A stretch of DNA of 64,000 nt from contig CM075771.1 in the NCBI GenBank assembly GCA_037974665.1, forward strand, positions 18,759,425 through 18,823,424, in the 5' to 3' direction. Source of the DNA: Ehretia macrophylla. Lineage: Eukaryota; Streptophyta; Magnoliopsida; Boraginales; Ehretiaceae. Both the position numbers and the translations under genes were made by a program. The notes beneath the pieces are model-generated. The model searched no databases and had not been told where the DNA came from. It worked only from the letters and a program-made list of their open reading frames with translations. The number at the start of each line of letters is the position of its first letter. Positions within the stretch are counted from its first letter, which is position 1. Below, piece by piece: positions 61,215-64,000 of this stretch.

Positions 61215-62526
61215 CATGATCAACAATTCGAATCAGTTTCTCTTCATAAGACAACTTTTCTTCAATCTGCAAAGGCTCTGGTTCAAGTACTTGTGAAGGG
61301 TCTGGATGGTATTTCTTTAACATAGACACGTGGAACACATCATGCAGTCTCGACAAGCTCGGAGGCAAAGCTAACCGGTAAGCTAAAAGACCTACATTTT
61401 CAGTGATCTCATACGGACCCACATACCTGGGACTAAGTTTCCCGCTCTTACCGTGCCGAATCAATCCCTTCCGAGGATAAATCTTAAGAAACACCCAATC
61501 TCCCAAATCAAACTCAAGATCCCGACGGTGCTTATCCGCATAACTCTTCTGACGACTCTGAGCTGTAAGCATACGCTGGCGAATAAGGTGAACATTATCT
61601 ACCATCTTAATCATCTCAGGTAACACAGTCGGATCAACTGTTCTCATCTCTCCAACCTCTTCCCAATACAATGGGGATCTGCATTTCCGACCATACAACG
61701 CCTCGTAGGGAGCCATACTTATAGTAGATTGATAACTATTGTTGTAGGCGAATTCCACTAAAGGCAAAAACTTCTCCCAGTTCTTCCCAAAGTCTAGCAC
61801 ACATGCCCGAAGCATGTCCTCTAAGATCCTGATAGTTCTCTCAGACTGGCCATCAGTTTGTGGATGATATGCAGTACTGAAGCTCAACTTAGTTCCCAAG
61901 GCCTCTTGCAACTTCTGCCAAAAACGAGATCTGAATCTGGGATCTCTATTTGACACTATACTCTGTGGCACACCATGAAGTCTCAAAATATTAGCAACAT
62001 AAAGCTCAGCTAGCTTATCAAGGCTATCCTATTTGTTCACATGAATAAAATGTGTAACTTTAGTCAAGCGGTCCACAACAACCCAAACAGAATCACATCC
62101 TCTCAGAGATCTAGGAAGATCGGTCACAAGGTCCATTGTTATATGCACCCACTTCCATTGCAGAATCGAAAACGGCTGTAGAAGCCCGGCTGGCCTCTGA
62201 TGCTCAACTTTAACCCTCTAGCAAGTCAAACATCTGGATACATACCCAGCAATCTCCCTCTTCATATTGTTCCACCAGAAGTGTTGTTTCAAATCTCTAT
62301 ACATTTTAGTACTGCCCGGGTGAATCGTATATCTCGAATTATGTGCCTCGGACAAAATCTCATTCTTCAAAGTCGGATCACCAGGAACACACACCCTGTC
62401 CCTGAATCTGAAGATACCATCTGCATGTAATTTAAACTCCGACTCTCCCCCTTTTGATTTTTCTTGGATCTTCAAGATGTGAGGATCAGTCTTCTGAGCC
62501 TCTCTGATCTGTGCTAGCAACCCTGA
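61204..62526 (-). pseudogene. INT: Tekay integrase, broken
   Basis: The His/Cys zinc-binding domain is in 62218-62520 (SEAHNSRYTIHPG, then CLTC). A stop and a short unopened stretch (about 61987-62217) cover the start of the catalytic core, where HITMDLVTDLP is still readable. The long open part (61204-61986) has the second core motif as VSNRDPRF, where the family has Asp at the Asn position, so the catalytic triad is broken. [12 protein letters not shown] supplies the Glu. The C-terminal GPY motif is intact (YVGPYEI). The frame ends by a shift before the chromodomain. Confidence 0.9.
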
Positions 62527-63243
62527 CTAAATCTGCAAACTAGCAAATCGAATCCCTACCTCAGTAGCTTCTGGCTTCCATAAACAAATTTCTTCCAAAG
62601 TCTCCCAATCCTTGATAATTAAGCTTGCAACAGTAGCCTTTCGGCTCAAAGCATCAGCAACAACATTTTCCTTACCTGGCACGTAGTTAATAGAAAAATT
62701 GTAATCACTCAATAGCTCTAGCCATCTCCGCTGCCTCATATTCAGATCCTTCTGTGAAAACAAATACTTGAGACTCTTGTGGTCAGTAAAAATTTCAAAT
62801 CTGCTACCCCACAAGTAGTGACGCCACTTCTTCAAAGCAAACACAACTGTAGCTAACTCCAGATCATGTGTAGGGTAATTGACTTCATAAGGTTTCAACT
62901 TCCTCGAAGCATAAGCAATCACCTTACCATTCTGCATTAAAAAACAGCCCAAACCTTCTTTAGATGCATCACTGAAGACGACAAAGTTTTCTGTTCCCTC
63001 AAGTAAAGCTAGTATAGGAGCTGTAGTTAGTCTCTTCTTCAATTCTTGGAAACTGGATTCACATTTGGCATCCCAGTTGTAAGCAACTTTCTTCCGAGTC
63101 AACTGGCTTAAAGGCCCAGAAATTTTGGAAAAGTCTTTAACAAACCTCTGGTAGTAACCTGCCAACCCAAGAAAACTCCGAATCTCTGACAGCGTCTCAG
63201 GTCTCTTCCAAGTAGAAACAACTTCAATCTTAGCTGGATCCAC
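62527..63243 (-). pseudogene. RH: Tekay RNase H and RT connection
   Basis: Open for 238 codons. It begins at the RT connection ([18 protein letters not shown]), then RNase H with Asp in [14 protein letters not shown], Glu in [12 protein letters not shown], Asp in [10 protein letters not shown] and Asp in VVADALSRK, so all expected acidic residues are present. It is out of frame with RT by a small indel at about 63243 and ends in a stop before integrase. Confidence 0.9.
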
Positions 63244-63244
63244 T

Positions 63245-64000
63245 TTATCCTCGATCTGAAATGATATAGCCTAGAAACGATATCTGATTCAACCAGAATT
63301 CACACTTGCTGAATTTAGCAAAAAGCTTGTTTTCCTGCAAAGTCTGTAGCACAATCCTCAAGTGTTGCTCATGTTCAGCCTCATTCTTCGAGTACACTAA
63401 AATGTCGTCAATAAAGATCACGACAAACTGATCAAGGTAAGGTCGAAAAACTCTCTGCATTAAGTCCATGAATGCGGCTGGAGCATTCGTCAATCCAAAA
63501 GGCAACACAACAAATTCATAGTGGCCATATCTAGTCCTGAATGCCGTCTTTGGTATATCTTCACTCCGAATCCTAAGTTAATAGTAACCCTGCCTCAAGT
63601 CAAATTTGGAGTAAACACTCGCACCCTGAAATTGGTCAAACAATTTTTCAATCAACGGCAAGGGGTATTTGTTCTTAATCGTGACTTGATTAAGTCCCCT
63701 GTAATCAATACCTAACCGTAGCGTGCCGTCTTTCTTTCTTACAAACAACATAGGCGCACCCCACGGCGAAGAACTAGGTTGTATAAACCCTTTCTCAAGC
63801 AAGTTCTGAAGCTGAATTTTTAACTCCTGAAGTTCAGCCGATGCCATTCTATAAGGACTCCTAGAAATTGGCGCAGTGCCTGACACAAGATCAATCACAA
63901 ATTCAATCTCCCTATCCGGTGGTAAACCCGGTAATTCCTCAGGAAATACACCAGGGAAGTCTTTAACAATCGGAACCTCATTCAAATTCAACTTATCAGT
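63245..64000 (-). pseudogene. RT: Tekay reverse transcriptase, one stop, cut by window edge
   Basis: From the window edge to 63578 the frame has [38 protein letters not shown] and FDLRQGYY, then a TAA at 63578-63580. The same frame goes on with [16 protein letters not shown] and the catalytic FIDD box in [12 protein letters not shown], ending at [10 protein letters not shown]. The stop fits CAA to TAA. The window ends just in the protease-RT linker. Confidence 0.92.

Larger units (their letters stand above)
56892..64000 (-). mobile_element. Tekay/Del-type chromovirus, permuted or tandem, running off the window
   Basis: Read on the minus strand from 64000: RT, RNase H, integrase, chromodomain, polypurine tract, one LTR, PBS, leader, gag, protease, then a direct join to 5S spacer. 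A normal element would have gag-protease before RT. Either two elements share one LTR and only their ends are seen here, or a one-LTR circle opened between protease and RT was joined to the array. No target duplication is visible at 56891/56892. The chromodomain tail and the two zinc knuckles of gag place it among the chromoviruses, closest in style to Tekay. Confidence 0.9.

Overview
The window is repeat DNA from a plant nuclear genome, most likely a flowering plant. The signs are a long tandem 5S ribosomal RNA array with plant-type internal promoter motifs, a Ty3/gypsy Athila-type retrotransposon primed by tRNA-Asp, and Tekay/Del-type chromovirus elements whose LTRs end in GGGCGTGACA and which are primed by initiator tRNA-Met. 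I see no ordinary host protein gene and cannot name the species.

Layout. (1) 1-1201, 29861-40744 and 44137-44314 are one 5S rDNA block on the minus strand: monomers of about 681 bp, each a 118-bp gene plus a spacer of about 563 bp. Two insertions interrupt it. (2) 1202-29860 is a decayed Athila element of about 14 kb without its nested insertions. It has 1583-bp LTRs, the target duplication GTTGC, gag, protease, RT, RNase H, integrase and an env-like ORF. (3) Inside its protease gene sits 4916-17231, a non-coding LARD-type element in the form LTR-internal-LTR-internal-LTR, flanked by AGTTA. A solo LTR of the same family (25513-27850, flanked by CTTTG) lies between the env-like ORF and the 3' LTR. 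(4) 40745-44136 is a 3.4-kb solo LTR of another Tekay-like family, flanked by CAAGA. (5) At 44314/44315 the 5S array reverses direction. From there to 56891 eighteen 5S genes lie on the plus strand, so the two blocks diverge from a head-to-head junction. (6) 56892-64000 is a minus-strand Tekay-type chromovirus in the order RT-RNase H-integrase-chromodomain-LTR-PBS-gag-protease. This is a circular permutation of the normal order, joined directly to 5S spacer.

Order of events: the 5S array came first. Athila and the 3.4-kb LTR element then entered spacers of the minus-strand block, at positions one base apart in the monomer. Athila was in turn hit by the LARD family, which later recombined into a three-LTR array and, at the second site, into a solo LTR. 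The LARD family keeps leader and integrase-tail relics of a Tekay-type element, so a Tekay element probably supplied its proteins. Every reading frame for element proteins is broken. The premature stops I examined closely fit C-to-T changes, as expected for methylated silent DNA. All complete 5S copies also carry several substitutions, so this looks like an old, poorly homogenised part of the 5S locus.
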